From NCBI RefSeq assembly GCF_024296925.1, contig NZ_CP101125.1:6388501-6452500 (forward strand): DNA of 64,000 bases, given 5' to 3'. Source of the stretch: Pseudomonas nunensis (GTDB taxonomy: Bacteria > Pseudomonadota > Gammaproteobacteria > Pseudomonadales > Pseudomonadaceae). A model generated the notes under the pieces. That model searched no databases and was not told the origin of the DNA. It saw nothing but the letters and a program-made list of their open reading frames with translations. Shown here in pieces: positions 63,610 to 64,000 of this stretch. Each line of letters opens with the position of its first letter. Position 1 is the first letter of the stretch. Made by a program: the position numbers and the translations under genes.

Positions 63610-64000
63610 ATGTATCCCTTCAAATCTTTCAAGGCGCTTGGCGCTGTCGCTGCTGTGTGCCTGTCGTTCACGATTCCGAGCGCGCAGGCCGCCGGGATGA
63701 TCCCCGAAACCCCCGTGGTAGTGGTCGACCAGGCGTTGGGCGAGTCGACCCTGAACGTCAGGAATTCCGACGATCAGCCCGCGCTGTTGTACAGCTCCAT
63801 CGAGCATATCGCCGAGGACGACGAGCCACTGTTGTTTCTGAACCCGCCAGTGGCACGGGTCGAACCGGGCCAGAGCCAGCAAGTGCGATTCATCCTGCAC
63901 AGCGCCAAACCCCTGAAAACCGAGCGGCTCAAGCGTGTGGTGCTGGAAGGCATCAAGCCCGTACAGGATACGAGTGGCGCACACGTCAACCTGGGGATCC
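63610..64000 (+). CDS. PapD-like periplasmic fimbrial chaperone (N-terminal part)
   Basis: 130 codons to the window end. Start ATG 63610 (MYPFKSFKALGAVAAVCLSF), signal peptide to AQAAG. Then MIPETPVVVVDQALGESTLN, LLYSSIEH, PPVARVEPGQSQQVRFIL: the first immunoglobulin-like domain of a pilus chaperone, with strand G1 (SQQVRFIL). The rest, including any usher gene, is outside the window. Confidence 0.85.
   Translation, partial: MYPFKSFKALGAVAAVCLSFTIPSAQAAGMIPETPVVVVDQALGESTLNVRNSDDQPALLYSSIEHIAEDDEPLLFLNPPVARVEPGQSQQVRFILHSAKPLKTERLKRVVLEGIKPVQDTSGAHVNLGI

Overview
The window is about 64 kb of GC-rich chromosome from a fluorescent Pseudomonas (P. fluorescens complex). The evidence is gene content and order: yicC-gmk-rpoZ-spoT-ridA, rph, crc/pyrE, argB/algC/dut/coaBC/radC, rpmB-rpmG and a kauB-type aldehyde dehydrogenase follow each other as they do in P. 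aeruginosa. The gaps between genes are also filled with the paired REP-like repeats of this group. No rRNA, tRNA, CRISPR array, transposase or prophage was seen.

Region 1 (1-16.5 kb) is the distal half of a type VI secretion (T6SS) locus of the P. aeruginosa HSI-II type: the tail of a sigma-54 activator, a 46-residue lipoprotein, Fha, TssJ, TssK, TssL, TssM, the PppA-type phosphatase and PpkA-type kinase, and VgrG. The TssA/B/C/E/F/G/H and Hcp genes would lie upstream of the window. VgrG is followed by an AT-richer cargo module. It holds a 944-residue multidomain putative cell-wall effector (degenerate M23 fold, SH3-like inserts, one EF-hand, lysozyme-like C-terminus), an overlapping periplasmic immunity candidate and an LprI-type lysozyme-inhibitor-like protein. 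The base composition of vgrG changes near its 3' end, which suggests module exchange.

Region 2 (16.5-30 kb) is accessory. It contains a DUF6124 gene with a strongly structured upstream segment, secreted proteins of unknown function, and a three-gene operon (membrane protein, membrane-anchored SDR epimerase, and a hydrolase fused to a phosphotransferase related in plan to PEP synthase and rifampin phosphotransferase). It also contains a run of signal-peptide proteins (23.1-27.9 kb), one of which shares its C-terminal module with the T6SS immunity candidate. Within this run two genes have fused into one open frame across a short out-of-frame gene remnant.

Region 3 (30-44.9 kb) is mostly conserved: an HDOD protein, oxyR-recG, exbB-exbD-tonB, an SDR protein, a lipoprotein, ridA, spoT, rpoZ, gmk, yicC, rph and a DUF4870 membrane protein.

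Region 4 (44.9-47.2 kb) is anomalous. A decayed partial copy of crc, with a 360-bp internal deletion, and an AT-rich orphan gene sit between the DUF4870 gene and intact crc. Crc and pyrE are divergent and share a palindromic promoter core.

Region 5 (47.8-64 kb) has an unknown three-gene operon (zinc ribbon, unknown protein, membrane protein), argB, algC, dut, coaBC, radC, a dipeptide-type binding protein, rpmB-rpmG behind a foldable leader, a cupin, an aldehyde dehydrogenase, an MFS transporter and a phospholipase-D family lipoprotein. It ends with the start of a fimbrial-type operon cut by the window edge. All functional calls come from reading the sequence; no database search was run.
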